Source: Oceanicola sp. D3
Lineage (GTDB): Bacteria > Pseudomonadota > Alphaproteobacteria > Rhodobacterales > Rhodobacteraceae
DNA: 64,000 bases
Reading direction: 5' to 3'
Assembly: GCF_006351965.1 (NCBI RefSeq)
Contig: NZ_CP040932.1
Location: 2,914,001-2,978,000, forward strand
Numbering within the stretch: the stretch's first letter is position 1; every line of letters begins with the position of its first letter. A program made the position numbers and the translations under genes. The notes beneath the pieces are model-generated. The model did not search any database and was not told where the DNA came from. It worked only from the letters and a program-made list of their open reading frames with translations. Shown in pieces: positions 8,637 through 17,622 of the stretch.

Positions 8637-9062
8637 ATGGACCCTCGCCAGCTCACCCCGAAGCTTTCCGTCTCGCCGCAGATCGCGCCCGAGGAGGTCG
8701 AGGCCATCGCGGCAGCCGGGTTCACCACGATCATCTGCAACCGCCCCGATGGCGAAGTGCCCCCCACTCTTCAGGCGGCCTCGGTTGAAGCCGCAGCGCA
8801 GGCGGCGGGGCTGGCCTTCGTGCTCAACCCGGTGGTGCATTCCTCGATGACCCCCGATGTGATCGAGCGTCAGCGCGTGGCCATCGAAGAGTCGCCCGGC
8901 CCGGTGTTCGCCTACTGCCAGTCCGGCACCCGCTGCACAGTGATCTGGATGCTGGGTGCCGCACCCACAACGCCGCCCGATGAGCTCATCGCCACAGCCG
9001 CCCGCGCCGGCTACGACCTCGCCGCGCTCGCCCCCCGGCTCGACGCCCTGCACCAAGGCTAA
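8637..9062 (+). CDS. TIGR01244/DUF442-type sulfur transferase or phosphatase-like protein
   Basis: 141 residues. The start LTPKLSVSPQIAPEEVEAIA, the segment GFTTIICNRPDGE and the active loop YCQSGTRC match the DUF442/TIGR01244 family, related to rhodanese and dual-specificity phosphatases; the loop Cys and Arg are present. In other bacteria the domain is fused to, or sits next to, persulfide dioxygenases, so a sulfur-transfer role is plausible. AAAGGA lies 7 bases before ATG 8637, favouring it over the ATG at 8619. Confidence 0.85.
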   Translation: MDPRQLTPKLSVSPQIAPEEVEAIAAAGFTTIICNRPDGEVPPTLQAASVEAAAQAAGLAFVLNPVVHSSMTPDVIERQRVAIEESPGPVFAYCQSGTRCTVIWMLGAAPTTPPDELIATAARAGYDLAALAPRLDALHQG

Positions 9063-9137
9063 CTCCCCGGGCCGGGCGCGCCGCCCTGCGCTCTCCTGCA
9101 CCCTTGCGGATCCCCGGTGCAACACCGCGCCAAGGCG

Positions 9138-10406
9138 TCACGTCCCGGTCAGATCCCCAAGGTCATCTATCTCGGGCAACCCGCCTTCCCCCGCGCCGCC
9201 GCCCGCGCGCAGTTTGGGCAAGTCGCTATCCAACTCAGGTAAATCCGGCAGCTCGCCCTCCAATTCCGGCAAATCGGGCAGCTCGTCCACCCCGGCCAGT
9301 TCCGGCAGCCCGCCCGGCTCGTCCATGCCACCCAGCTCCGGCAGGTCCGGCAAATCGGCAAGCGGATCGGTCTTCGGCATGTCGGGCAGCGCGTCCGGCA
9401 GGTCATCCATACCGGCCAGCTCGGCCAGCTCCTCCGGCGCGTCATCCATCAGCGCCATGGCCGCGCCAACCTCGTCCTCCAGGCCGTCGCCCTCTGCGCC
9501 CGCCTCCGCGATCCGCACCGCCCTCACCCCGCCGGTCTGCCCCAGCTTGCCCGTCGCCACAGCGGTGCCATCGCCGGTTTCCAGCGTCATCGCCCCAATC
9601 GCGCTGGCGGGCAGGGTCAGCGTGTCGCCCGGCGCAAGCTCCAGCACCTCGGCAATGCTGCGCTCACAGCGATACAGCACCGCCGAAAGCACCACCTCCG
9701 CCTCCATCACCTGCGCCTCGATCCGGCGCTCCCAGGCGGCGCGGGCATCAGGATGCGGCATCTCTGCCCCGTCCGCGCTGCGGGCAGGCCGCCCCTCGGG
9801 CGCACGGCCCTGCGCGGGCAAAATGAGCTTGCCCGCCCCCTTGCGCGCGCCCATCCCCAGATCGAGCGCAAAATCGAGCATCCGGTAGGGTTCATCCTCC
9901 AGCATCAGCCCAAGCGGGCGGGCATCGGGGAGGTGGCAGGAAAAGGCAAATCCGCTCAGCCAGCTTGCCTCCGGGGCCTCGGCATAGGTTTCGGCCACCG
10001 CCCGCAAAACCGCGTCGATCCAATCGGCGCACAGCGCGGCATCGGTGCGGGTGGGTTTGCGCGCCGTGGGCGAGCCTGCAGCAAGCGCGCCTGCCGTCTG
10101 CTGCTCGATCAACGCGCCCATCAGCGCATTGTCGAGCACCATAACGCCCTGCGCCTCCTGCGGGCCTTCCAGCATCGCATAAAGCCCGTTTTCCGGCAGC
10201 TCATCGAGCAATTCGGCCAGCGACCTTGTGACCTGCCCGGTGCTCTCGGCGGCAACCACAAGCTCCATCAGCTTGTCGGAGACGCGCGCCATCGCAAGGC
10301 CCAGCGCCTTTTGCACAGGGGGGAGCCCGGCCACAGCAAGGGCCGGGTCGGGCGCGCCAGCCTCCAGTTTGCGGCGCAGCACGAGCTCTCGTGGTGTTTC
10401 CGTCAT
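9138..10406 (-). CDS. FliM/FliN C-terminal (SpoA) domain protein with Leu-Pro-Glu repeat tail
   Basis: 422 residues. The N-terminal ~230 residues resemble a FliM-like middle region. A SpoA domain follows (about 235-300: SAVLYRCERSIAEVLELAPG, then DTLTLPASAIGAM), the domain through which FliM and FliN build the flagellar C-ring. The last ~110 residues are an acidic low-complexity tail with repeated D/E-LP-D/E-L units (DLPDLPELGG, LPELAGVDELPDLPELEGE). No other flagellar gene is in the window, so it is not a canonical fliM. A partial CtrA-like site lies about 70 bases upstream. The tail may bind partners; its role is unknown. Confidence 0.8.
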   Translation of the reverse strand: MTETPRELVLRRKLEAGAPDPALAVAGLPPVQKALGLAMARVSDKLMELVVAAESTGQVTRSLAELLDELPENGLYAMLEGPQEAQGVMVLDNALMGALIEQQTAGALAAGSPTARKPTRTDAALCADWIDAVLRAVAETYAEAPEASWLSGFAFSCHLPDARPLGLMLEDEPYRMLDFALDLGMGARKGAGKLILPAQGRAPEGRPARSADGAEMPHPDARAAWERRIEAQVMEAEVVLSAVLYRCERSIAEVLELAPGDTLTLPASAIGAMTLETGDGTAVATGKLGQTGGVRAVRIAEAGAEGDGLEDEVGAAMALMDDAPEELAELAGMDDLPDALPDMPKTDPLADLPDLPELGGMDEPGGLPELAGVDELPDLPELEGELPDLPELDSDLPKLRAGGGAGEGGLPEIDDLGDLTGT

Positions 10407-10518
10407 GGCTCCATCGGGCGTGGCCCGGCGTCACGCGGGCATTTGGGCCGTTCTGACATGGCGAGGTTTGAAATTGGTTAACCCCGGCTTGCTTTCGCCG
10501 CAGAAATTCGCCCGCCCC

Positions 10519-13209
10519 TCAGGCCGCCCGCCCGGCCCGGCGCGCCATCGGCAAACGCGCCCGAAAGGCCGCGCCGCCCTTGCCCGGTAAATAGGCCACC
10601 TCGCCGCCCAGCCGCACCATAATCTCGCGGCAGATCGCCAGCCCAAGCCCGGCCCCACCCGCCGCCGAAGTATCTGTCAGCCGGGCGAATTTCTCAAAGA
10701 TGATCTCCCGGCTCTTCGCCTCGATCCCCGAGCCGTTGTCGATGAAATCCACGGTCAGCCAGCTGCCGTCATCGCCGCTCTCCTCGCCCACCTCGATGCT
10801 GAGCTCCGGCTTCGGCGCATCGCAGTATTTGGCCGCATTGGCGATGAGGTTGATGAACACCTGCACCAGCCGGTCACCATCGGTGACCAACTCCCGCGCC
10901 TCCCGCGCAGGTGTGCGATGAATCGCCAGCCCCTCCCCCGCAGGCGAAGCCGAGGCCACGGCCCTGTCCAGCAAGGCGCTCAACTGCACCGGCTCAAGGT
11001 TGAGGCTGACCTGCGCGTTTTCCATCACGCCAAGGTCGAGCAGATCATTCAGCAACCGGGTCAGCCGCCGCGCCTCGTCGTGGATGATCCCGGCAAACTG
11101 CGCCTGCTCCTCCGCCTCCAGCCCGCCGCCCTTCAAGAGCTCGCTGAACGAGCGGATCGAGGTCATCGGCGTGCGCAGCTCATGGCTGATCTGGCTCAAG
11201 AAGGCATCCTTCTGGATCGACAGCTGGGTGAGCTTTTCGTTGGCGTCGCGCAGCTGGCGCGCGGTGCGGGCCAGCTCGTCAGACTTCTGCTCAAGCTGCG
11301 ATGAATATTCCAGAATCTGCTGCGCCTCATCGGCCACCCGCATCAGGTCTTCCACCAGCACCGAAGAGCCGCCGGCAAGCTGCCCCACCATCGCATGGGC
11401 CGTGGCAGCCCCCACCGAGCCCGCCAGCTCCCGCTCCACCTGGCTCAAAAATTCGGGCGTGATGTCAGGCAGTTGCCCGGCCTTCCCCTGCGCCTCCGCC
11501 TGCCGCCGAAACAGCGCCTGCGCCTCGCTCGCCCCAAGGATCCGCTGCGCCATCATCAGCATGTCTTCGGCCTCCGCGCTCCCCCGCGCCCAGCCCCGCG
11601 CGCCCATCGTATGGGCAAAGACGTTCACCACCTGCGCCGACTGAAGCCGCTCCAGCGGGCCGGGGAAGCTGGCCAGCGACACCACCAGAAACGCCAGCGT
11701 GTTCAGCCCCACCGACCAGAACAGCGAATGTACAAGCGGGTCCATTCCCTCGATCGAGAACAGCGCGCGCGGGCGCAGCCATTCCAGCCCCAGCGGCCCC
11801 TCGGCAAGCACCGTGGCGCTGATCGGCCCGCCCGGCCCGAAGCTGGGCAAAAACAGCGTCCAGGCCCAAAGCACAAAGCCGGTCACAAGCCCCGCCATCG
11901 CGCCCTTCCGCGTGGCACCGCGCCAGAACAATCCGCCGAGCAAGGCGGGCAGCGCCTGCGCCACCCCGGCAAAGGAGATCAGGCCAATCGCCGCCAGCGC
12001 CTCCGAGCCGCCCGACACCCGGTAATAGAAGTAGCCCAACAGCAGCACCCCCGCGATCGAGATCCGCCGCGCCGTCAGCACCACCGCCCGCACATCGCCC
12101 GCCACCGTCGCCGCGCCCACCTGCTGGCGGCTGAGCCAGAGCGGCATGACGATGTGGTTGGAAACCATCGTCGAGAGCGCAATCGCCGCGACGATCACCA
12201 TGCTGGTGGCGCTCGACAACCCGCCAAGGAAGGCCAGCATCGCCAGCCCGCCCTTGCCCTCGCTGAGCGGCAGCGTCAGCACGAAGAGGTCGGGGTTGGA
12301 GCCCGCCGGAAGGCGCTCCAGCCCCATCACCGCAATCGGCACCACGAAGAGCGACATCAGCATCAGGTAAAGCGGAAACGCCCATGAGGCCGTGGCCAGA
12401 TGCGCCTCGTCCGAGTTTTCCACCACGAGCACCTGAAACATCCGCGGCAGGCAGAGGATCGCGGCGGCGGACAGAAAGATCAGCCCCGCCCAGCGGCTCG
12501 GGTGCAACGGCCATTCGGCCATCGGCGAGGCGTCGATCTGCGCCAGCATGTCGCCCACCCCACCCGCCATGCCCCAAACCACGAAGATCCCCACCGCCAG
12601 CAGCGCCACCAGCTTCACCACCGCCTCCACCGCAATCGCGGTGACAACGCCGTGGTGGCGCTCGTTGGCATCAAGGTTGCGCGTGCCGAAAAGGATGGTG
12701 AACAGCGCCAGCCCGCCCGCGACCCAAAGCGCATTGCGGGCCGAAAGCGCCTCCTCCCCCGAACTCAGCGCAAAGACCTCAAGCGAAAGGGTGACGGATT
12801 GAAGCTGCAAGGCAATGTAGGGCGTGGTGCCGATCACCGCGAGCAGCGTCACCAGCACGCCCAGCACGTTGGATTTGCCGTAACGGTTGGAGATCAGGTC
12901 AGCAATCGAGGTGATCCGCTGTGTCCGCCCCACCCGAACCAGCTTGCGCAGCACCAGCCACCAGCCGGTGAGCACCAGCGTCGGGCCAAGGTAGATCGTC
13001 AGGTATTCCAGCCCCGAACGTGCGGCGTAGCCCACCGCGCCGTAAAAGGTCCATGCGGTGCAATAAACGCTGAGCGACAGCGTATAAACCATCGGCGAGC
13101 GCAGCCACCGCGGCATCCCCCGCTGGGCCCGGCGCTCGGCGAGGAAGGCAACAAGGAACAGAAAGCCCACGTAAAGGAGCGAGACCGCAACGAGCAGATT
13201 AAACGCCAT
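10519..13209 (-). CDS. Sensor histidine kinase with N-terminal sodium:solute symporter domain (CbrA/CrbS-like)
   Basis: 896 residues. Residues 1-~540 hold about 13 hydrophobic segments of the SSS symporter family (LSLSVYCTAWTFYGAVGYAA near the start). A linker with a coiled coil (EQKSDELARTARQLRDANEK) leads to the HisKA H-box SQISHELRTPMTSIRS (phospho-His near 675), N-box VFINLIANAAKYC, and G-boxes FIDNGSGI and GGAGLGLAI. It probably senses or transports a small solute and signals by His-Asp phosphotransfer. It is the last gene of a three-gene unit with the receiver protein (13549) and a membrane protein (13199), overlapping the latter by 11 bases. Confidence 0.92.
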   Translation of the reverse strand: MAFNLLVAVSLLYVGFLFLVAFLAERRAQRGMPRWLRSPMVYTLSLSVYCTAWTFYGAVGYAARSGLEYLTIYLGPTLVLTGWWLVLRKLVRVGRTQRITSIADLISNRYGKSNVLGVLVTLLAVIGTTPYIALQLQSVTLSLEVFALSSGEEALSARNALWVAGGLALFTILFGTRNLDANERHHGVVTAIAVEAVVKLVALLAVGIFVVWGMAGGVGDMLAQIDASPMAEWPLHPSRWAGLIFLSAAAILCLPRMFQVLVVENSDEAHLATASWAFPLYLMLMSLFVVPIAVMGLERLPAGSNPDLFVLTLPLSEGKGGLAMLAFLGGLSSATSMVIVAAIALSTMVSNHIVMPLWLSRQQVGAATVAGDVRAVVLTARRISIAGVLLLGYFYYRVSGGSEALAAIGLISFAGVAQALPALLGGLFWRGATRKGAMAGLVTGFVLWAWTLFLPSFGPGGPISATVLAEGPLGLEWLRPRALFSIEGMDPLVHSLFWSVGLNTLAFLVVSLASFPGPLERLQSAQVVNVFAHTMGARGWARGSAEAEDMLMMAQRILGASEAQALFRRQAEAQGKAGQLPDITPEFLSQVERELAGSVGAATAHAMVGQLAGGSSVLVEDLMRVADEAQQILEYSSQLEQKSDELARTARQLRDANEKLTQLSIQKDAFLSQISHELRTPMTSIRSFSELLKGGGLEAEEQAQFAGIIHDEARRLTRLLNDLLDLGVMENAQVSLNLEPVQLSALLDRAVASASPAGEGLAIHRTPAREARELVTDGDRLVQVFINLIANAAKYCDAPKPELSIEVGEESGDDGSWLTVDFIDNGSGIEAKSREIIFEKFARLTDTSAAGGAGLGLAICREIMVRLGGEVAYLPGKGGAAFRARLPMARRAGRAA

Positions 13210-13552
13210 CGTCCCTCTCGTCGCCGGTTCCCGGCGGCAGCGGGGCCGAAAGCCGCGCGGCCACCAGCGCGGCCACCACGATCAGCAACACCCAGACCCC
13301 GAAGAGATAGAGCACGCCCACACGGGTCTGCGGCCCGGCGCCCTGCCCGATCCAGAGCAGCGGAAAGAGCACCAGCATCAGCCCGACAACCGGCAGGAGG
13401 CGGGCAGCATCCATCAGGCGGCGGCGGCGATAGGTCTGCCGGGCGAGAAACAGCGGAATATCCTCGCCATCCACACGGTCGGCAATGTCGATGAGCCTGC
13501 GCTCCGGGGCGGCCTGCCCGGCCCCCTCCCGCGCCTCCTGTTCCGCGCTCAT
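13199..13552 (-). CDS. Small membrane protein between receiver and symporter-kinase
   Basis: 117 residues, unrecognised. A charged N-terminal half (IDIADRVDGEDIPLFLARQT) precedes two hydrophobic helices, LLPVVGLMLVLFPLLWIG (about 58-76) and GVLYLFGVWVLLIVVAALVA (about 86-106). Its start overlaps the receiver stop as ATGA (13549-13552) and its end overlaps the kinase start, so all three are surely co-translated. Possibly an accessory subunit of the symporter domain, by analogy with small subunits beside SSS transporters; this is inference. Confidence 0.85.
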   Translation of the reverse strand: MSAEQEAREGAGQAAPERRLIDIADRVDGEDIPLFLARQTYRRRRLMDAARLLPVVGLMLVLFPLLWIGQGAGPQTRVGVLYLFGVWVLLIVVAALVAARLSAPLPPGTGDERDDGV

Positions 13553-13917
13553 GCGCCCGCCAACTCGCGCAGGCAATCCAGCACTTCATCGTTGGAAAAA
13601 GGCTTTGTCATGAAGCGGTTGGCCCCAAACTGCAGGGCCAGGTCCCGGTCCTTCCCCTGCCCCTTCGCGGTGAGCATCAGCACCGGCAGCGCTTGGGTGG
13701 CCGGATCGGCCCGCAACTCGCGCAAAATGTCGAACCCCGATTTGCCGGGGAGCATCACATCGAGGATCATAACATCCGGGCGCACCCGCGCCACCGCCTC
13801 CAATGCGCTGGCTCCATCCGAATGGGTATCCACACGCCAGCCATCCCGGCTCAGGATGAACCGGATCGCCTCGATGATATTCGGCTCATCTTCTACCAAA
13901 AGAACTCGCTTGCCCAA
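13549..13917 (-). CDS. Single-domain response regulator (CheY-like receiver)
   Basis: 122 residues, one REC domain without output domain. Acidic pocket E9/D10, phospho-acceptor D53 in ILDVMLPG, T83 (MLTAKGQG) and K105 (MTKPFSND) are all present. It is the first gene of the unit with the membrane protein and symporter-domain kinase, hence probably the phosphate acceptor of that kinase, acting through protein-protein contact or a phosphorelay rather than DNA binding. Confidence 0.93.
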   Translation of the reverse strand: MGKRVLLVEDEPNIIEAIRFILSRDGWRVDTHSDGASALEAVARVRPDVMILDVMLPGKSGFDILRELRADPATQALPVLMLTAKGQGKDRDLALQFGANRFMTKPFSNDEVLDCLRELAGA

Positions 13918-14211
13918 CCGAGCTCCTCCCCAATTGCCCCGCGTGCAGCACGGCCATCTTATGACACCCTATCGGCAGGGCTGTCAAAACGCGCCGTTGC
14001 CGCGCCCCAACCGCCGGCTCCCTCGGGCAGACGTTGGGAGGGAAAGCTCCCAGTCGCCCCTCCCCCGGTGGCCCACGCCCCCCCGCCGTAACCGCCTGCA
14101 AAAGCCGCCGCCGCGCGTCGCCCTACGAGCTGATAGCGCAGCCAACTCCGCGCAGCCATTTGCCTCCGCCCCACGCGGCCTAACTATGCCCAAGCCAATA
14201 GGGAAACCCTG
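13918..14211. other. Intergenic region, no gene recognised
   Basis: 294 bases between the divergent receiver gene and the DUF2177 gene. It must hold both promoters, but no regulator site is recognised. An 8-codon reading frame (MPKPIGKP) ends in TGATG overlapping the DUF2177 start; it is too short to claim. Confidence 0.4.
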
Positions 14212-14607
14212 ATGATCCAGCTTTACACCACCACCGCCCTCATCTTCCTCGCCGCCGACGCGGTGATGCTGACCCTCGTGATGAAGCCCCTCTTCACCCG
14301 CCACCTCGGTGACGCCATGCGCGACGGGCCGCTGCTGGCGCCCGCCGGGCTCTTCTACCTCGCCTATGTCGCCGGCCTCGTCTTCCTCGTCTCCGCCCCC
14401 GCGCTGCGCGATGCCGCGCCGGGCCGCGCGCTGCTGCACGGCGCGGTGATCGGGGCCATGGCCTATGGCACCTACGAGTTCACCTCCATGGCGATCATGA
14501 AAGACTGGTCCTGGGCCATGGTCGTGACCGACACCACATGGGGTGCCGTGCTCACCGGCGTCTCGGCCTGGGCCGGTGTGGCGCTGATGCTGCGGTTTCA
14601 GGGGTGA
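14212..14607 (+). CDS. DUF2177 family membrane protein
   Basis: 131 residues with four predicted membrane helices. Family text is seen at ALIFLAADAVMLTLVMKPLF (start), AMAYGTYEFTSMAIMKDWSW (middle) and VTDTTWGAVLTG (third helix), as in DUF2177 inner-membrane proteins. Function unknown. ATG at 14212 is preceded by AGGGAAA. It stands alone between the receiver operon and the DUF5071-type gene. Confidence 0.88.
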   Translation: MIQLYTTTALIFLAADAVMLTLVMKPLFTRHLGDAMRDGPLLAPAGLFYLAYVAGLVFLVSAPALRDAAPGRALLHGAVIGAMAYGTYEFTSMAIMKDWSWAMVVTDTTWGAVLTGVSAWAGVALMLRFQG

Positions 14608-14690
14608 GCGGCTGGCGGCTTCCTGCCGCCCGCAGCGGCCTTCCCCCGGCCCCGGTTGCGAGGCGGCGGCGCAGTTCATAACTGGGGCGG

Positions 14691-15089
14691 ATGGACCTTT
14701 CCGCCTGCATCCCCCGCGACAAGCACGATACCGACGCCGTTCAGCGGGCCGCCGCCGCCATCCGCGCGGAACCCCGCAAGATCGCCCCGGTCCTCCCCGA
14801 GCTGCTGGAGTGGCTGCAAGATGCCAACTGGCCGGTCGCCAAGCCCTTGGCGGCCTGCCTGCGCAATGCCGGGCCCGAGCTGCTGCCACCGCTGCGCCGG
14901 ATTCTGAACGGCAAGGACGGCCCGTGGAAATATTGGGTGATCGAGCTTCTGGCCGCGCAGCTACCGCCCGACCTCCTCGCCGGGGTCCGCCCCGATCTGG
15001 CCCGACTCGCCCGCGCGCCCACAACAAACGACCGCATCGAAGAGGTCCACCTTGCGGCACGCGCCGTGCTGGCCGCCGCCTCGGCCTGA
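14691..15089 (+). CDS. DUF5071-type helical repeat protein
   Basis: 132 residues, cytoplasmic, mostly helical. The N-terminus CIPRDKHDTDAV and segment LLEWLQDANWPVAKPLAACL match the DUF5071 pattern (PKDKHD, then WLQDxNWPVA), an immunity-like HEAT-type fold found scattered in bacteria. No toxin gene adjoins it. Function unknown. Confidence 0.75.
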   Translation: MDLSACIPRDKHDTDAVQRAAAAIRAEPRKIAPVLPELLEWLQDANWPVAKPLAACLRNAGPELLPPLRRILNGKDGPWKYWVIELLAAQLPPDLLAGVRPDLARLARAPTTNDRIEEVHLAARAVLAAASA

Positions 15090-15271
15090 CTGGCGGCGCA
15101 AAAGGCCGCCTTCGCGCCAAAATTCCGCCCCCTGCGACGGTTTGAACATTGCCGTCCCTGAATACGTTGCCTAAAAGCGGAGCCTGAAGGGAGAGCCGGG
15201 CCGTGCTGCGCGACGCATTGGCCCATGTCTCGACCGCTCGGACAAACTACGCAAGCCGGGAGGCAGCACCT

Positions 15272-16942
15272 ATGGCGGACGCCACCGTTCACGGTCACGA
15301 CCACGAGGACAACCGGTCCTTCTTCACCCGTTGGTTCATGTCGACCAACCACAAAGACATCGGGATCCTCTACCTGTTCACTGCCGCGGCGGTCGGGTTC
15401 ATTTCGGTGGCCTTCACCGTCTACATGCGGATGGAGCTCATGAGCCCCGATGTGCAGTTCATGTGCATGGAAGGCTCGCGGCTGATCCCCTCTGCGGAGG
15501 AATGTACGCCCAACGGCCACCTCTGGAACGTGCTCGTCACCGCCCACGGCATCCTGATGATGTTCTTCGTGGTGATTCCGGCGCTCTTCGGCGGCTTCGG
15601 CAACTACCTGATGCCGCTGCAAATCGGCGCGCCCGACATGGCGTTCCCGCGGATGAACAACCTCAGCTACTGGCTCTTCGTCACCGGCACCCTGCTGGCC
15701 GTGGCCTCGGTGCTCTCGCCGGGCGGCAATGGCCAGCTCGGCTCGGGCGTCGGCTGGGTGCTCTACCCGCCGCTTTCGACCAATGAGAGCGGCTACTCGA
15801 TGGACCTCGCGATCTTCGCGGTGCACGTCTCCGGTGCCTCCTCGATCCTCGGCGCGATCAACATGATCACCACCTTCCTGAACATGCGTGCCCCCGGCAT
15901 GACCCTGTTCAAGGTGCCGCTGTTCAGCTGGTCGATCTTCGTCACCGCCTGGCTGATCCTGCTGGCCCTTCCGGTGCTCGCCGGCGCCATCACCATGCTG
16001 CTGACCGACCGGAACTTCGGCACCACCTTCTTCCAGCCTTCTGGCGGCGGTGACCCGATCCTGTATCAGCACATCCTGTGGTTCTTCGGACACCCGGAAG
16101 TGTATATCGTGATCCTGCCGGGCTTCGGCATCATCTCCCACGTCATCGGCACCTTCGCCCGCAAACCGATCTTCGGCTACCTGCCGATGGTCTGGGCGCT
16201 GATCGGGATCGGCGTGCTCGGCTTCGTCGTCTGGGCGCACCACATGTACACCGTCGGCATGTCGCTGACCCAGCAGAGCTACTTCATGCTGGCGACCATG
16301 GTGATCGCGGTGCCCACCGGCATCAAGATCTTCTCCTGGATCGCAACCATGTGGGGCGGCTCGATCGAGTTCAAAACCCCGATGCTCTGGGCCTTCGGCT
16401 TCCTCTTCCTCTTCACCGTGGGCGGCGTCACCGGCGTCGTGCTCAGCCAGGCCGGCATCGACCGCGCCTATCACGACACCTACTACGTCGTGGCGCACTT
16501 CCACTACGTGATGAGCCTTGGGGCTGTGTTCACAATCTTTGCCGGGATCTACTTCTACTTCCCCAAGTTCACCGGCCGGATGTATTCGGAGACAGCAGGC
16601 AAGATCCACTTCTGGGCCTTCTTTATCGGCGCCAACATGACCTTCTTCCCCCAGCACTTCCTGGGCCGTCAGGGCATGCCGCGCCGCTACATCGACTACC
16701 CCGAAGCCTTCGCCTTCTGGAACCACATCAGCTCGCTAGGCGCCTTCCTGTCCTTCGCCAGCTTCCTGTTCTTCATCGTCACGATCATCTACGCGATGCG
16801 CAAAGGCGCGCCCTCGCCCGCGGCCAACCCGTGGAACGAGCACGCCGACACGCTGGAGTGGACGCTGCCCTCCCCGCCCCCGGAGCACACCTTCGAGATC
16901 CTCCCCAAGCAGGAGGAGTGGGACAAGGTGAGCCACCACTGA
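15272..16942 (+). CDS. ctaD: Cytochrome c oxidase subunit I (aa3 type)
   Basis: 556 residues with 12 membrane helices, normal length. This is the catalytic subunit of the terminal oxidase that reduces O2 and pumps protons at the inner membrane. Seen: [20 protein letters not shown] (N-terminus), [18 protein letters not shown] (about 270-287; CuB His, cross-linked Tyr and D-channel Glu of A-type oxidases), and [16 protein letters not shown] with the heme-ligand histidines. Start ATG 15272 has GGGAGG at 15258-15263; a GTG reading from 15203 adds residues not found in the family. The other subunits are not adjacent, as is usual in Rhodobacterales. Confidence 0.97.
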   Translation: MADATVHGHDHEDNRSFFTRWFMSTNHKDIGILYLFTAAAVGFISVAFTVYMRMELMSPDVQFMCMEGSRLIPSAEECTPNGHLWNVLVTAHGILMMFFVVIPALFGGFGNYLMPLQIGAPDMAFPRMNNLSYWLFVTGTLLAVASVLSPGGNGQLGSGVGWVLYPPLSTNESGYSMDLAIFAVHVSGASSILGAINMITTFLNMRAPGMTLFKVPLFSWSIFVTAWLILLALPVLAGAITMLLTDRNFGTTFFQPSGGGDPILYQHILWFFGHPEVYIVILPGFGIISHVIGTFARKPIFGYLPMVWALIGIGVLGFVVWAHHMYTVGMSLTQQSYFMLATMVIAVPTGIKIFSWIATMWGGSIEFKTPMLWAFGFLFLFTVGGVTGVVLSQAGIDRAYHDTYYVVAHFHYVMSLGAVFTIFAGIYFYFPKFTGRMYSETAGKIHFWAFFIGANMTFFPQHFLGRQGMPRRYIDYPEAFAFWNHISSLGAFLSFASFLFFIVTIIYAMRKGAPSPAANPWNEHADTLEWTLPSPPPEHTFEILPKQEEWDKVSHH

Positions 16943-16962
16943 GGCGGCGCGAGACGAAAATC

Positions 16963-16992
16963 AAAGGCCCCGGCATCGCGTCCGGGGCCTTT
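16963..16992 (+). terminator. Rho-independent terminator after ctaD
   Basis: AAAGGCCCCGG and CCGGGGCCTTT form a perfect 11-bp stem around an 8-base loop, ending in TTTT, 20 bases after the ctaD stop. Confidence 0.92.
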
Positions 16993-17012
16993 TGTCATCT
17001 GGGCATGCCCCC

Positions 17013-17035
17013 GTAGGGTGGGCAATCTGCCCACC
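17013..17035 (+). repeat. GTAG-headed palindromic repeat (REP-like), copy 1
   Basis: GTAG followed by arms GGTGGGCA and TGCCCACC around loop ATC. Identical to four other copies in the window. Lies between the ctaD terminator and the DUF2244 gene. Confidence 0.9.
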
Positions 17036-17122
17036 ACACCAAACACGACCACCCCGAAGCTCCCCCCCAACGGACGGCCCAAAAATCGCAGCGCCGTTCC
17101 CCACCGCAAACAGGCTGGCCCC

Positions 17123-17614
17123 ATGCCCCATAGCTGGCAAACACCGCCCCCCGAAGGCACCCGCGCCGCGCTCTCGGCATGGCCCCACCGATCCCTGCCG
17201 AAGGTGGGATTCGTCTGGTTCATCGGCGGCACCGCGGCCCTGCTCTGCGTGCCCCTCATCCCCGCCATCGGCACCCCCGTCCTTTGGGGCCTCCTGCCCT
17301 TCATGCTGGGCGTGCTTTGGCTGCTCTACTTCCTGCTGCAAAAAAGCTACCGCGACGGCGAAATCCTCGAAGAGTTGACCATCTGGCCCGACCGCCTGCT
17401 GCTCACCCGGCAAAACCCGAAGGGCGCGGCCCAGAGCTGGGAGGAAAATCCGCATTGGGTGCAGGTCACCCTGCACCGCACCGGCGGGCCGGTGCCCAAT
17501 TACGTCACCCTCTCCGGCAAGGGCCGCGAGGTTGAAATCGGCGCCTTTCTCAGCGAAGACGAACGGGTCGCGCTCCACGCCGAGCTCGCCGCCCTTCTGC
17601 CCCTTCGGGACTGA
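17123..17614 (+). CDS. DUF2244 domain membrane protein
   Basis: 163 residues. Two adjacent membrane helices (VWFIGGTAALLCVPLIPAIG and GLLPFMLGVLWLLYFLLQK) are followed by a beta-rich cytoplasmic domain with EILEELTIWPDRLLLTR and WVQVTLHRTGGPVPNYVTL, the DUF2244 pattern common in alphaproteobacteria, where it often sits near ctaD or respiratory genes. Function unknown. ATG at 17123; upstream in-frame text runs through the repeat and is not coding. The glycosyltransferase-like gene follows 8 bases later, probably co-transcribed. Confidence 0.88.
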   Translation: MPHSWQTPPPEGTRAALSAWPHRSLPKVGFVWFIGGTAALLCVPLIPAIGTPVLWGLLPFMLGVLWLLYFLLQKSYRDGEILEELTIWPDRLLLTRQNPKGAAQSWEENPHWVQVTLHRTGGPVPNYVTLSGKGREVEIGAFLSEDERVALHAELAALLPLRD

Positions 17615-17622
17615 TCGCACAT

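Noticed and set aside
9150-9450. Short-period repeats that look like a tandem array
   Set aside because: They encode the Leu-Pro-Glu tail of the FliM/FliN-C protein in frame; protein low complexity, not CRISPR or a DNA satellite.
14741-16726. 661-codon minus-strand frame opposite ctaD
   Set aside because: Extremely His/Asp/Gly-rich with no domain; ctaD on the other strand is unquestionable.
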